Notes: generated from the letters alone by a model not told the origin. DNA of 64,000 nucleotides from Amycolatopsis taiwanensis DSM 45107 (GCF_000519205.1 NZ_JAFB01000024.1:94658-158657); one strand, 5' to 3'; positions 1-9,338 are shown, counted from the stretch's first letter. Made by a program: numbers and translations.

Positions 1-1
1 T

Positions 2-247
2 GCGTCGCTGAGTTTCACCGCCGCCACAACGGGGATGAGCCTGTTGTTCGAGCGGTCCGCGAGCGTCAGGGCGGTGTTCACCGGGCTCACCGCCGCCAGT
101 GGGGGAGTGTGCTGCCTGCTCGACACGGAGAGCGCTACCTTTCAGGTCTGCTGGCTCAACGGCCAGACGATCCGAGAGCCGGTGCCCGGGCCCCGTTTCG
201 CCGGCTTCCGTGATCTTGCGGCGACTTGGCCGGATCAGAACCTGTGA
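2..247 (+). CDS. C-terminal end of an unidentified protein (5' end outside window)
   Basis: The frame is open from the first bases of the window and closes with TGA at 245-247. It gives at least 81 residues with strongly G/C third codon positions, which supports real coding. An internal ATG at 35 has no ribosome site, so the true start is probably upstream of the window. The fragment has two adjacent cysteines near its middle and ends in an acidic, tryptophan-containing tail. I recognise no domain and see no signal peptide or membrane segment. It converges on the sugar operon, with a 21-bp repeat array filling the gap between the two stops. Confidence 0.45.
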   Translation, partial: ASLSFTAATTGMSLLFERSASVRAVFTGLTAASGGVCCLLDTESATFQVCWLNGQTIREPVPGPRFAGFRDLAATWPDQNL

Positions 248-258
248 CCAACAAGGCA

Positions 259-417
259 GAATTCGCCTCGCTGAGCCGGGAATTCGCCTCGCTGAACCGG
301 GAACTAATCGTCCTGAACCGGGGACACACCGGCCTGAACCGGGAACTCGCGGGTCTGAACCGGGGACTCGCGGGTCTGAACCGGGAAGTCGGGGGTTTGG
401 GGCGGGGACACGCCGGG
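259..417 (+). repeat. 21-bp tandem repeat array 1 (seven units, plus orientation)
   Basis: Seven consecutive 21-bp units begin at 271, 292, 313, 334, 355, 376 and 397, each opening CTGAACCGGG or a close variant. A partial unit (259-270) precedes them. Two unit types are mixed: one continues GGGAACTC, the other GGGGACAC. The final unit is of the GGGGACAC type. The array fills the gap between two convergent stop codons (247 and 426). There are no unique spacers between units, so it is not a CRISPR. Because 21 is divisible by three it reads through as a seven-residue repeat, but there is no ribosome site. Confidence 0.9.
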
Positions 418-425
418 TGCAGGGC

Positions 426-1430
426 TCAGCGGCCGAAGGCGGCGTCGAACGAGGCGGCGGGTGGTTCGATGGCGGCGAGGCGGCGCACGAAGGCGAGTGC
501 GTCCGGGGCGCCGGCGAGCCGGTCCATGCCGGCGTCCTCCCACTCGATCGAGATCGGGCCGCGGTAGCCGATCGCGTTCAGCGCGCGGAAACAGTCCTCC
601 CACGGCACGTCACCATGCCCGGTGGACACGAAGTCCCAGCCACGCCGCGGGTCGCCCCACGGCAGGTGCGAGCCCATCCGGCCGTTGCGGCCGTTGCCCA
701 CCCGGCGCCGGGCGTCCTTGCAGTCCACGTGGTAGATCCGGTCGGCGAAGTCCAGCAGGAACGACACGGGGTCCAGGTCCTGCCACATGAAATGGCTCGG
801 GTCCCAGTTGAGTCCGAACGCCTCGCGGTGCCCGATCGCGGCCAGCGTGCGCACCGTGGTCCAGTAGTCGTAGGCGATCTCCGTCGGGTGCACCTCGTGC
901 GCGAACCGCACACCGGCCTCGTCGAACACGTCGAGGATCGGGTTCCACCGGTCGGCGAAATCCTGGTACCCGGCCTCGACCATGGACTCCGGCACGGGCG
1001 GGAACATCGCCACGGTGTACCAGATCGACGAGCCGGTGAAGCCCACGACCGTGTCCACGCCGAGCTTCGCCGCCGCGCGGGCGGTGTCCTTCATCTCCTC
1101 CGCGGCCCGCTGCCGCACGCCCTCGGGTTCACCGTCACCCCAGATCCGCGCCGGCAGGATCGCCTGGTGCCGCTCGTCGAGCGGGTGGTCGCACACCGCC
1201 TGGCCGAGCAGATGGTTCGAAATGGCCCACACCTTGAGGTTGTGCCGCTCCAGCAGGTCGAGCCGGCCCCGCACGTACTTGTCGTCGGCCAGCGCCTTGT
1301 CGACCTCGAAGTGGTCGCCCCAGCAGGCGATCTCCAGGCCGTCGTAGCCCCATGCCGAGGCGAGCTTGCACACCTCCTCGAACGGCAGGTCCGCCCACTG
1401 GCCGGTGAACAGGGTGATCGGGCGCGGCAT
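426..1430 (-). CDS. Sugar phosphate isomerase/epimerase (xylose isomerase-like TIM barrel)
   Basis: 334 residues with the pattern of the AP-endonuclease-2/xylose-isomerase-like TIM-barrel family. The N-terminus [11 protein letters not shown] resembles the first metal-site strand. [26 protein letters not shown] and YHVDCKDA then give the Glu, Asp/His and Asp/Lys ligands expected of a divalent-metal active site. IEWEDAGMD supplies the last Glu. These enzymes isomerise or epimerise keto-sugars or inositol derivatives. The start has GGAAGGAG nine bases upstream. It is the last gene of a five-gene minus-strand operon, 16 bp after an oxidoreductase that commonly partners this family in inositol or rare-sugar breakdown. 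The exact substrate cannot be read from sequence. Confidence 0.85.
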   Translation of the reverse strand: MPRPITLFTGQWADLPFEEVCKLASAWGYDGLEIACWGDHFEVDKALADDKYVRGRLDLLERHNLKVWAISNHLLGQAVCDHPLDERHQAILPARIWGDGEPEGVRQRAAEEMKDTARAAAKLGVDTVVGFTGSSIWYTVAMFPPVPESMVEAGYQDFADRWNPILDVFDEAGVRFAHEVHPTEIAYDYWTTVRTLAAIGHREAFGLNWDPSHFMWQDLDPVSFLLDFADRIYHVDCKDARRRVGNGRNGRMGSHLPWGDPRRGWDFVSTGHGDVPWEDCFRALNAIGYRGPISIEWEDAGMDRLAGAPDALAFVRRLAAIEPPAASFDAAFGR

Positions 1431-1446
1431 CGGTGCTCCTTCCGTG

Positions 1447-2598
1447 TCAGGAATGAATGTCTACCGTGGTCCACGTGCTGGACCGTGCGGCGCTGCGTTC
1501 CACGGCGTCCAGCACGCGCTGCACCTCCAGTCCGTCTACAAAGGATGGTTCGGGATCGGCCCCGCGCGCGATCGCGGTCAGCAGGTCGGCCGCCTGGTGG
1601 GCGAAGGCGTGCTCGTAGCCGAGGGCGTGCCCGGGCGGCCACCAGGCATCCACATACGGGTGATCCGGCTCGGTCACCACAATGCGGCCGAAGCCCTGCA
1701 CCTGCGAATCGGCGGACCCATCGTAGAAATGCAGCAGGTTCATGTCCTCGAGATCGAACGCGAGGCTGCCCGCCGACCCGTTGAGCTCGATCCGGAGCGA
1801 GTTCTTGCGGCCGGTCGCGAACCGGGTCGCCTCGAACGTGGCGAGCGCACCACCGGTGAAGCGGCCGAAGAACGCCGCCGCGTCGTCGACGGTGACGATC
1901 CCGGTCCGCTCGCCGTCGGGTTCCGGACGCTCCTTGACGAACGTCTCCAGCGCTGCGCTCACCCCGGTCAGCCGCTCGCCGGTGAGATGCTGGGTGAGGT
2001 CGACGATGTGCGCGCCGATGTCGCCCAGCGCGCCCGACCCGGCCCGTTCCTTTCGCAGCCGCCACGTCATCGGCGTCCGCGGGTCGGCGAGCCAGTCCTG
2101 CAGATACTGGGCGCGCACGTGCCGGACCGTGCCGATCCGGCCCTCGCCGACCAGCCGCCGGGCCAGCGCGAGCGCGGGCACCCGGCGGTAGGTGAAGCCG
2201 ACCATCGAGCGCACTCCGCGGGCCCGCGCCCGCTCTGCGGCCTCGGCCATCGCCTCGGCCTCGGCGACCGAGTTCGCCAGTGGCTTCTCGCACAGCACGT
2301 GCTTGCCCGCGTCCAGCGCGGCGATCGCGATCTCCGCGTGGGTGTCGCCCGGGGTGCAGATGTCGATCAGATCGATGTCGTCGCGGGCGATCAGCGCCCG
2401 CCAGTCGGTCTCCACCGATGCCCAGCCGAACCGGTCGGCGGTGTCGCGGGCCGCCCGCTCGTCGCGCCCGGCAAGCGCGACGAGTTGCGGTGTCAGTGGG
2501 GGGTCGAAGAAGCTACGGGCACTGCGCCAGCCCTGGGAATGCGCCCTTCCCATGAACGCGTGGCCGACCATGCCGATGCCCAGTGTCGGATGGCTCAT
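1447..2598 (-). CDS. Gfo/Idh/MocA family NAD(P)-dependent oxidoreductase
   Basis: 383 residues. An N-terminal Rossmann fold starts [15 protein letters not shown], and the family's CEKPLA motif, whose lysine is catalytic, follows at about residue 100. The second half is the alpha/beta substrate domain. Family members oxidise a sugar or inositol hydroxyl to a ketone. I chose ATG 2598 because GAAAGG lies just upstream. An in-frame ATG at 2625 would add nine residues without a ribosome site. It sits between the substrate-binding protein and the isomerase on the same strand, so uptake, oxidation and isomerisation appear to be co-transcribed. Confidence 0.88.
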   Translation of the reverse strand: MSHPTLGIGMVGHAFMGRAHSQGWRSARSFFDPPLTPQLVALAGRDERAARDTADRFGWASVETDWRALIARDDIDLIDICTPGDTHAEIAIAALDAGKHVLCEKPLANSVAEAEAMAEAAERARARGVRSMVGFTYRRVPALALARRLVGEGRIGTVRHVRAQYLQDWLADPRTPMTWRLRKERAGSGALGDIGAHIVDLTQHLTGERLTGVSAALETFVKERPEPDGERTGIVTVDDAAAFFGRFTGGALATFEATRFATGRKNSLRIELNGSAGSLAFDLEDMNLLHFYDGSADSQVQGFGRIVVTEPDHPYVDAWWPPGHALGYEHAFAHQAADLLTAIARGADPEPSFVDGLEVQRVLDAVERSAARSSTWTTVDIHS

Positions 2599-2727
2599 GA
2601 AGTGCCTTTCGATCGAAGATTCCAATTCCCCACCTCGGCGCTGTCCTCGCCAGGAGCCGCCTGGAGAACCCGCAGCGGTGCAAGCTGACGGCCCACCGCA
2701 AGCCGCTCCGCCGCTTCAAAGCACTTT

Positions 2728-3777
2728 TCAGGACTCGAAGCCGAGGGGGAGGTACTTGTCCACATTGGCCTTGGTCACCACCGGAGCATTGAGCACGATC
2801 CGCCGCGGCACCTCGACCTGCACCAGGTCGGACAGGCCCTTGCTCTGCACCAGCAGCCGGGCCAGCCGGATGCCGTCGGCGGCCTGCGTCGGCGGGTACA
2901 GGACGGTGGCCTCCATCGAACCATCCTGAATCCAGCGCATCGCGTTCTTCGAGCCCGCACCGCCGATGAACGCGAACTCGTGCCGGTTCGCGTTGTCGAA
3001 CGCCGCCTTGACACCGACCCCCTGGTCGTCGTCGTGGTTCCAGATGATGTCGATCTTCGGCGCGGCCTGCAGCAGGTTCGACGCGGCGGCCTCACCGGAC
3101 TCGACGGTGAAATCCGCGGCGACCCGGCGGCTCACGCTCTGGCCGCATGCCCGTAGCGCGTCGGCGAAACCGCGCGAGCGGTCCTGGGTCAGCGGCAGCG
3201 AGTCCGTGCCCGCGATCTCCGCGATCACCGGACTGGTCAGGTGCCGCTCGCCGACCAGCTTGCACGCGTAGGTGCCGGCCGAGATGCCCATGCCGTAATT
3301 GTCGCCGAGGATCGTGACGCGCGCCGCGAACTCGCTGGAGAACTCGCGGTCCACATTGATCACCGGGATGCCGGCGTCCATCGCCTTGCGGGCGACCTCG
3401 GTCAGCGCGGCGCCGTCGGTGGGCAGCAGCACGATCGCGTCCACCTTGTCGTTGATGAACGTCTCGATCTGGCTGATCTGCAGGCTGGCGTCATTGGTGC
3501 CCTCGGCGACCCGCAGTTCGACGTCGGGGTACTTCTTGGCCTCCGCCTGCGCGGTCGAGTTGATCGCGGCGAGCCAGCCGTGGTCGGCCTGCGGCCCGGA
3601 GAAGCCGATGACGACCTTCTTTCCCGGGGCGTCGTTGGAACTGCCCGCGTTGACCGGTGCAGCCGATTCGTTCTGCGGCTCCTGGTTGCTCGTACAGCCT
3701 GCCACGAGCGCGCCCGCGGCGACGAAGATTCCCAGTGTGGTCAACAGTTTTCGGGCGGGGCGAGTGGACCTGAACAT
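2728..3777 (-). CDS. CUT2 ABC transporter sugar-binding lipoprotein (RbsB-like)
   Basis: 349 residues with a lipoprotein signal peptide: basic N-terminus, hydrophobic stretch and lipobox LVAGC, giving a lipidated Cys at residue 28. A low-complexity linker follows, then a two-lobed periplasmic-binding-protein fold. VVIGFSGPQADHGWLAAI is the typical first strand of ribose/galactose-type binders, and DAIVLLPTDGAAL and IPVINVDREF are further family motifs. It delivers a monosaccharide-like ligand to the membrane complex encoded just upstream. AGGAG lies before the ATG. Third gene of the operon. Ribose, inositol or another pentose or hexose are all possible. Confidence 0.9.
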   Translation of the reverse strand: MFRSTRPARKLLTTLGIFVAAGALVAGCTSNQEPQNESAAPVNAGSSNDAPGKKVVIGFSGPQADHGWLAAINSTAQAEAKKYPDVELRVAEGTNDASLQISQIETFINDKVDAIVLLPTDGAALTEVARKAMDAGIPVINVDREFSSEFAARVTILGDNYGMGISAGTYACKLVGERHLTSPVIAEIAGTDSLPLTQDRSRGFADALRACGQSVSRRVAADFTVESGEAAASNLLQAAPKIDIIWNHDDDQGVGVKAAFDNANRHEFAFIGGAGSKNAMRWIQDGSMEATVLYPPTQAADGIRLARLLVQSKGLSDLVQVEVPRRIVLNAPVVTKANVDKYLPLGFES

Positions 3778-3838
3778 GGTTTCTCCTAGAGGGGATGGGG
3801 CGGAGCCTCCACCGGGCGGTGCGGTGAATCGGTGGAGT

Positions 3839-4858
3839 TCAGGTGCGCTGACGGGTGGCGAAGCGGCGCTGGATGAGTACGGCGGCCACGATGATCGCGC
3901 CCTTCGCGACCGCCTGGGTGGAGGTGTCGAGATTGTTCAGCGTGAACACATTGGTGAGCGTGGTGAAGATCAGTACCCCGAACACGGTGCCGACGACCGT
4001 GCCCCGGCCGCCGGACAGCAGCGTTCCGCCGATCACCACGGCCGCGATCGCGTCGAGTTCGTACAGGTTGCCGTGGGTCGAGGTGCCTGCTGTCGTGCGC
4101 GCCATCAACATGATCGCCGCGATCCCGCATGCGATGCCCAGCAGCACGTAGAGGCTTGCGGTGTGCCGGCGCACGTTGAGGCCGGCCAGCCGCGCTGCCT
4201 CGGCGTTGCCGCCGATGGCGATCGTGCGGCGCCCGAAGGTGGTGCGGTTGAGCAGGACCCAGCCGAGTACCGCGACGATCGCGAAGATGACGACCAGCAC
4301 CGGAATGCCGGCGACATTTCCGCCGAAGAAGTCCACGAAGCCGCGTACGCGCACGATCTGCGTCTTCTTCTGCGAGATGATCTCGGCCAGGCCGCGCGCC
4401 GCGGCGAGCATGGCCAGGGTGGCGATGAACGCGGTGATCCGGCCGTAGGCGATGAGGATCCCGTTGACCAGGCCGCACCCGGCGCCGACCAGGATGGCCG
4501 TGACCACCATGACGATCCAGTGGAAGTCGGCGGCCATCGTCTGCGTGGCGATGGTGGTTGCCCAGACCGACGACAGCGCCACGATCGCACCCACCGACAG
4601 GTCGATGCCCCCGCCGATGATCACGAACGTCATGCCGACGCTGACCACGCCGATGACGGACGCGAGCCGCAGGATCGTGGTCACGTTGTCGATGCTGCCG
4701 AACCGGTCCCCGGCGGTGATGATGCCGATGACACACAACAGCGCGAGAGCGACGACCAGTCCGAGGTTACGGCCGACCGGTCCGGAAAGGACGGACGGGA
4801 TCCGCTTGCGCGTCTCGCTCTTCGTGGCCGGCTCCGCCGTCACATCCTGGGTGGTCAT
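3839..4858 (-). CDS. CUT2 ABC transporter permease (RbsC-like)
   Basis: 339 residues with about eight to ten hydrophobic segments, and the family signatures GGGIDLSVGAIVAL and AVVIGGTLLSGGRGTVVGTV, which mark RbsC/AraH-type permeases. It forms the sugar channel in the cytoplasmic membrane. Its ATG shares a base with the TGA of the upstream ATPase gene, and GAGGAAA precedes it, so translation is probably coupled. A GTG three bases earlier is an equally possible start. Its N-terminus is charged and cytoplasmic. Confidence 0.9.
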   Translation of the reverse strand: MTTQDVTAEPATKSETRKRIPSVLSGPVGRNLGLVVALALLCVIGIITAGDRFGSIDNVTTILRLASVIGVVSVGMTFVIIGGGIDLSVGAIVALSSVWATTIATQTMAADFHWIVMVVTAILVGAGCGLVNGILIAYGRITAFIATLAMLAAARGLAEIISQKKTQIVRVRGFVDFFGGNVAGIPVLVVIFAIVAVLGWVLLNRTTFGRRTIAIGGNAEAARLAGLNVRRHTASLYVLLGIACGIAAIMLMARTTAGTSTHGNLYELDAIAAVVIGGTLLSGGRGTVVGTVFGVLIFTTLTNVFTLNNLDTSTQAVAKGAIIVAAVLIQRRFATRQRT

Positions 4859-6375
4859 CACGCTGTTTCCTCACCATCCATCACCAGGTCGAGCACCCGG
4901 TGCTCGTCGATCCGCTCGGCCGGCCCGTCATGGACGACGCGCCCGTCCGAAATCACCAGAACCCGCGTGGACAAGCCGATGACTTCTTCGATCTCGCTGG
5001 ACACCACGACGACGCCGAGGCCCACCGCGGCCAGTTCGCGGATGAGCGCGTAAATCTCCGAGCGCGCACCGATGTCGACGCCGCGGGTGGGCTCGTCCAG
5101 GAGCAGAACCTTGCAGCCGTGCAACAACCAGCGGCCCAGCACCACCTTCTGCTGGTTGCCGCCGGACAGCGTGCGCACCTCGTTGTCCACATCGGACGGA
5201 CGGACATCGAGTTCGCGCACCATCTGCTCGGCCGAGGCGCGCTCGGCGGCACGCCGCACGAAGCCGCCGCGCGCGAAGCGGTCGAGGCTGGCCGCGATGA
5301 TGTTGCGGCTGACCGGTTCACTGAGGAACAGGGCCTGGCTCTTGCGTTCCTCAGGACACAGCCCGATTCCGGCGGCAACCGCGGCGCCGACGCGGCCCGG
5401 CCTGACCCGCTTCCCGCCGACCGTCACGGTGCCCGTGCTCGGCGTGCGGGCACCGTAGATCGTCTCCAGGATCTCCGAGCGGCCGGAGCCGACCAGCCCC
5501 GCGAGCCCGACGACCTCACCGGGACGCACCTCGAAGCCGACACCGGTGAACTCGCCGTTCCGCGACAGGTTCTCGACCCTGAGGATCGGCTCGGTGCCGG
5601 AGTCGGCGGCCGGTCGTGGCGGGAAGGCGTACTCGATGGACCGGCCGGTCATCAGGCGGACGATCTCGCTCGTCGGCGTGCTCGCGGCCGGCAGGCCGGT
5701 GGCCACCGTGCGGCCGTCCTTGAGCACCGTGACGCGGGTGCCGATCTCGCGGATCTCGTCGAGCCGGTGCGAGATGTAGACGACGGCGACGCCCGCGGCG
5801 GTGAGGTCGCGGATCACCTCGAACAGCCGGTGGACCTCTTCCCGGTCGAGCACCGCGGACGGCTCGTCCATGATGATGAGCCGCACGTCGCGGGACAAAG
5901 CGCGCGCCATGCTGACGATCTGCTTGCCCGCCGCGGGCAGGCTGCCGACGTCCGCGCTTGCCCGGATCCCGGAGTGGCCAAGGCGCTGGAGGAGAGCCGT
6001 GGCCGCGCGGTTGGCGTCGGCGCGGCGGTTGAAACCGAACTTGGCGTGCTCATGCCCGAGGAAGATGTTCTCCGCGACCGACAGCCCGTCGACCAGATCG
6101 AGTTCCTGGTAGATGGTGGCGATGCCGAGCCGCATGGCGGCCTGCGGATCGGGAAGGCGGACCTGTTCGCCCTGCCACCGGATCTCGCCGTTGTCGGGTT
6201 GATGCGCACCGGACAGCACCTTGATCAGCGTCGACTTGCCGGCACCGTTCTGGCCCAGCAGGCAGTGCACCTCCCCGGCCGCGACCTCGAGGTCGATGCC
6301 GTCGAGCGCGCGGACGCCCGGGAACTGCTTGACGATCCCGCGCATCACCAGGAGCTCCGCCGACCCTGCGTCCAT
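4858..6375 (-). CDS. CUT2 ABC transporter ATPase, two fused nucleotide-binding domains (RbsA-like)
   Basis: 505 residues, normal for RbsA/MglA. The N-terminal domain has Walker A GQNGAGKST and Walker B LIIMDEPSAVLD. The C-terminal domain has a degenerate Walker A (GLVGSGRSE), then the intact signature LSGGNQQK and Walker B VLLLDEPTRGVD. It energises import by the permease. It is the first gene of the operon. There is no ribosome site before ATG 6375, and a good promoter places the RNA start two or three bases from that ATG, so the message looks leaderless. A later start at residue 11 is possible but lacks support. Confidence 0.92.
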   Translation of the reverse strand: MDAGSAELLVMRGIVKQFPGVRALDGIDLEVAAGEVHCLLGQNGAGKSTLIKVLSGAHQPDNGEIRWQGEQVRLPDPQAAMRLGIATIYQELDLVDGLSVAENIFLGHEHAKFGFNRRADANRAATALLQRLGHSGIRASADVGSLPAAGKQIVSMARALSRDVRLIIMDEPSAVLDREEVHRLFEVIRDLTAAGVAVVYISHRLDEIREIGTRVTVLKDGRTVATGLPAASTPTSEIVRLMTGRSIEYAFPPRPAADSGTEPILRVENLSRNGEFTGVGFEVRPGEVVGLAGLVGSGRSEILETIYGARTPSTGTVTVGGKRVRPGRVGAAVAAGIGLCPEERKSQALFLSEPVSRNIIAASLDRFARGGFVRRAAERASAEQMVRELDVRPSDVDNEVRTLSGGNQQKVVLGRWLLHGCKVLLLDEPTRGVDIGARSEIYALIRELAAVGLGVVVVSSEIEEVIGLSTRVLVISDGRVVHDGPAERIDEHRVLDLVMDGEETA

Positions 6376-6383
6376 GACCGAGC

Positions 6384-6424
6384 AGAGTAGAGAGACTTTT
6401 GCGCCTTAGTCAAGCAAAAGTCTC
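6384..6424 (-). promoter_or_regulatory. Promoter of the sugar operon with 11-bp inverted-repeat operator
   Basis: On the minus strand a TTGACT box (plus 6408-6413) and a TACTCT box (plus 6384-6389) are separated by 18 bp, placing the RNA start at about 6377, next to ATG 6375. A perfect inverted repeat, GAGACTTTTGC at 6392-6402 and GCAAAAGTCTC at 6414-6424, straddles the spacer and the -35 box. The divergently encoded ROK protein is the obvious candidate ligand. Boxes and palindrome are seen directly; repression is inference. Confidence 0.7.
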
Positions 6425-6529
6425 CACAGTTGGATGTCAATCTCGCGTCGGCCGTGACCAAAGCTCAGGATGTTCTACAGTGAACGAGAGCGAAGTCGTA
6501 GTGCGGCCGAAGGAAAGGAACCGTTCAGC

Positions 6530-7702
6530 ATGCCCGTGCGTGAAGGACCGCCGGAGGGCGCGCTGTTCCAGCTGCTCCGGGATGGAAGGCCGCGCACTCG
6601 CGCCGAGCTGTCGGCGGAGACCGGGCTGGCCCGCTCGACCATCGCCGAGCGGATCGAATCGCTGCTGGCGACCGGCCTGCTCCGGCATGCCGACAAGGCG
6701 GAGTCCACCGGCGGACGACCGCCGAGCATGTTCGCGTTCAACCCCGGCGCGAGGGTGGTACTGGCCGCCGACATCGGTGCCACTCACGTCAAGCTCGCCA
6801 TCGCGGACCTGTCCGGCGAGATCATCGCCGAGCAGGACCATGTCCTCGACATCGCCGCCGGACCGGAAACCGTGCTCGACTACGTCGCCGAGGCGGGGCG
6901 GAAACTGCTGAAAGAGGTCAAGCGGTCGGCGAAGGAACTGCTCGGCATCGGCGTCGGGCTGCCCGGCCCGGTCGAGCACGCCAGCGGCCGCCCGGTGAAC
7001 CCGCCGATCATGCCGGGGTGGAACTCCTTCGACGTGAAGACCTACCTGCGCGAGCGGCTGGGCATCGAGGTCGCGCTCGTCGACAACGACGTGAACCTGA
7101 TGGCGCTGGGCGAGCACCGCACGCACTGGCCGGACGCGCCCAACATGATGTTCGTCAAGGTCGCCACCGGCATCGGCTGCGGCCTGATCAGTGAGGGGCG
7201 GCTGCATCGCGGTTCCCGCGGGTCGGCGGGGGACATGGGGCACGTGCAGGTGCCGCACGGCGCCGATGTCCCTTGCCGCTGCGGTAATGCCGGCTGCCTC
7301 GAGGCGGTCGCCAGCGGTGGTGCCATCGCCGCGAAGCTGACCGCACTGGGGACGCGTGCCGAGGGCAGCAAGGACGTGGTGGAGCTGGCGCGCGGCGGTT
7401 CGGTGCCGGCGCTCCAGTTGCTGCGGCAGGCCGGGCGGGACATCGGCGAGGTGCTCGCGACGGCGGTCAGCTTGTTCAACCCGTCCGTGATCGTCGTGGG
7501 TGGCGCCCTTTCGCAGGCCGGGGAACATCTGATCGCCGGGGTGCGCGAGGTCGTCTACCGCCGGTCGCTACCACTGGCCACCGAGGAGTTGCGAATCGTC
7601 CAGTCCCGCGGCGGTAACCAGGCCGGTGCGCTGGGTGCGGCGGCGATGGTGATCGACCACGCGCTGTCGCCGGAGCAACTGGAAACGCTCGTGGCACAGT
7701 AG
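6530..7702 (+). CDS. ROK family transcriptional repressor (XylR/NagC type)
   Basis: 390 residues from ATG 6530, which has AAGGAAAGG upstream. A start at 6470 would add 20 unsupported residues. Residues 1-80 are a winged helix-turn-helix (TRAELSAETGLARSTIAERI). A ROK kinase-like domain follows with the ATP-site motif DIGATHVKLAIADLSGEI, GIGVGLPGPV and the zinc motif CRCGNAGCLE. Family members repress sugar genes and are released by sugar or sugar phosphate. It is divergent from the sugar operon across a 154-bp gap carrying an 11-bp inverted repeat, so it very likely controls that operon and perhaps itself. Confidence 0.9.
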   Translation: MPVREGPPEGALFQLLRDGRPRTRAELSAETGLARSTIAERIESLLATGLLRHADKAESTGGRPPSMFAFNPGARVVLAADIGATHVKLAIADLSGEIIAEQDHVLDIAAGPETVLDYVAEAGRKLLKEVKRSAKELLGIGVGLPGPVEHASGRPVNPPIMPGWNSFDVKTYLRERLGIEVALVDNDVNLMALGEHRTHWPDAPNMMFVKVATGIGCGLISEGRLHRGSRGSAGDMGHVQVPHGADVPCRCGNAGCLEAVASGGAIAAKLTALGTRAEGSKDVVELARGGSVPALQLLRQAGRDIGEVLATAVSLFNPSVIVVGGALSQAGEHLIAGVREVVYRRSLPLATEELRIVQSRGGNQAGALGAAAMVIDHALSPEQLETLVAQ

Positions 7703-7743
7703 GCTGGAGGCGCTTGCACCCGGCAGGGTTGTCTGCCTGGCAG

Positions 7744-7761
7744 GTCTACAGAGAGGTAGAC
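7744..7761 (+). promoter_or_regulatory. Hairpin presenting the ribosome site of the tannase-like gene in its loop
   Basis: GTCTAC (7744-7749) and GTAGAC (7756-7761) are perfect inverted arms flanking AGAGAG, so most of the Shine-Dalgarno GAGAGG sits in a six-base loop ten bases before the GTG start. This could modulate initiation or be chance. Confidence 0.4.
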
Positions 7762-7766
7762 AGGCT

Positions 7767-9338
7767 GTGCGGAAACGTCAACCGATACGGCGGCCATGGA
7801 GCCGGGCGGTCACCTTGGTCGCGGCGATGATCGCCGTCGTGGTCCCCGCACTCCCGATGCTCACCCCGCCCGCGGTCGCTGGGCCGGTGCGGACGTGCGG
7901 AAGCCTGTCCCGCATCTCGCGGCCCGACACGACCGTGGTCTCGGCGGTCGAGGACTCCGGTGACGCGACGACTCCGCCGTCATGCCGGGTGACCTTGCGT
8001 ATCACCGACCCCGGCGACGGAGGAGCGGTGACCGTGTGGGTCTACCTGCCGCTGGATACCTGGAACGGACGCTTCCAGGCCGTTGGCGGTAGTGGGTTCC
8101 TGGGTGGCGATGCCGCGCGCCTGGTCGGCCCGCTGCGTGCTGGATATGCTGCCGCGGCAACGGATGCGGGCCATCGCGGCTCGAACGCCGACTTCGCGCT
8201 CAAACCCGACGGCAGCCTCAACTGGCCGGCGATCAAGGACTTCGGGTACCAGGGCATCGCGGACATGACCGCCGCGGCGAAGGCGATGGTGCGTGACTTC
8301 TACGGCAAAGATGCCGCGTACTCCTACTTCAACGGTTGTTCCACCGGTGGACGGCAGGGGATCACGGAGGCCCAGCGCCATCCGGACGACTACGACGGGA
8401 TCCTCACCGGGGCACCGGTGATCGGCTACCCGAAACTGAAGACCGGGCAGATGTGGGGTCAGGTGGTGATGCTCGCGCAGGGCAACCCGGTGGCGCCCTG
8501 CAAGTTCAAGGCGGCCGTGACCGCGATGACCGGCGCGTGCGACACCGTGGGCGACGGCGTCCGGGACGGGGTGATCGGCGATCCGCTCCAATGCCACTTC
8601 GACTTGTCCAATTTGGTCGGACGGGCGACGCCGTGCGGCAAGATCACTGCGGCCGACGTCGAAGTCATGAAGAAGATCCAGCAAGGCCCACGGCGGGCGA
8701 ACGGGGAATTCCTCTGGTACGGGCTCGCGCCCGGTGCGTCGTTCGCGGGCCTGAACGACACGGTGCCGTTGAACGGCAAGCTCGTCGGGGCGCCAAGCAT
8801 CTCCGACCTGTCGTGGTTCAGCATGTTCCTGGCGCAAAACCGTTCCTGGGACTGGACCACGCTGACGTATCCGAAGTTCGAAGCGTACTTCGACCAGGCC
8901 GTCTCGACGTATAACGACGTATTAGGTGCCGACAACCCGGACCTGTCCGGCTTCGCACGTGCGGGCGGCAAACTGCTGCTGTGGAACGGTGAAGCGGACT
9001 TCGCGGTGCCGTTCCAAGGCACCGTCGATTACTACCGGCGCGTCCAGGAGAAACTTGGTCCCGGCCAGACCCAGCAGTTCCTGCGGTTGTTCCTGGCTCC
9101 GGGTGTGGATCACTGCGGCGGCGGGCCGGGGCCGCAACTGGCCGACCCGCTCGGCGCCCTGGTCGACTGGGTCGAGCATGGCAAGGCGCCGCGGACGCTG
9201 CCGGCCGTGCGCACCGGCGCCGATGGTTCGGTCACCGCGACCCGTCCGGTCTGCATGTACCCGAATGTCGCGCGGTGGACGGGAAGAGGAGACCCCGCGG
9301 ACGGCTCCACCTACCACTGCGTTCCCGCGCGGTCCTGA
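7767..9338 (+). CDS. Secreted tannase/feruloyl esterase family hydrolase
   Basis: 523 residues from GTG 7767. A Sec signal peptide (basic start, VTLVAAMIAVVVPALP core, cleavage near AVAGP) indicates export. The mature part has the family nucleophile motif GCSTGGRQG, an acid in WNGEADFAVP and the histidine in VDHCGGG. The Cys next to the Ser and the Cys next to the His form the CS-D-HC arrangement in which a disulfide ties the triad together, a known feature of this family. Members cleave gallate or ferulate esters of plant phenolics. It stands alone between the ROK gene and the MFS gene; no terminator is obvious. Confidence 0.9.
   Translation: MRKRQPIRRPWSRAVTLVAAMIAVVVPALPMLTPPAVAGPVRTCGSLSRISRPDTTVVSAVEDSGDATTPPSCRVTLRITDPGDGGAVTVWVYLPLDTWNGRFQAVGGSGFLGGDAARLVGPLRAGYAAAATDAGHRGSNADFALKPDGSLNWPAIKDFGYQGIADMTAAAKAMVRDFYGKDAAYSYFNGCSTGGRQGITEAQRHPDDYDGILTGAPVIGYPKLKTGQMWGQVVMLAQGNPVAPCKFKAAVTAMTGACDTVGDGVRDGVIGDPLQCHFDLSNLVGRATPCGKITAADVEVMKKIQQGPRRANGEFLWYGLAPGASFAGLNDTVPLNGKLVGAPSISDLSWFSMFLAQNRSWDWTTLTYPKFEAYFDQAVSTYNDVLGADNPDLSGFARAGGKLLLWNGEADFAVPFQGTVDYYRRVQEKLGPGQTQQFLRLFLAPGVDHCGGGPGPQLADPLGALVDWVEHGKAPRTLPAVRTGADGSVTATRPVCMYPNVARWTGRGDPADGSTYHCVPARS

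Noticed and set aside
259..417. CRISPR array
   Set aside because: Units abut directly with no unique spacers, and there are no cas genes in the window.
226..567. Open frame encoding a Leu-Asn-Arg-Glu-Leu-Ala-Gly heptad-like repeat in array 1
   Set aside because: No ribosome site and the frame is a by-product of the 21-bp periodicity; it also runs antisense into the isomerase gene.
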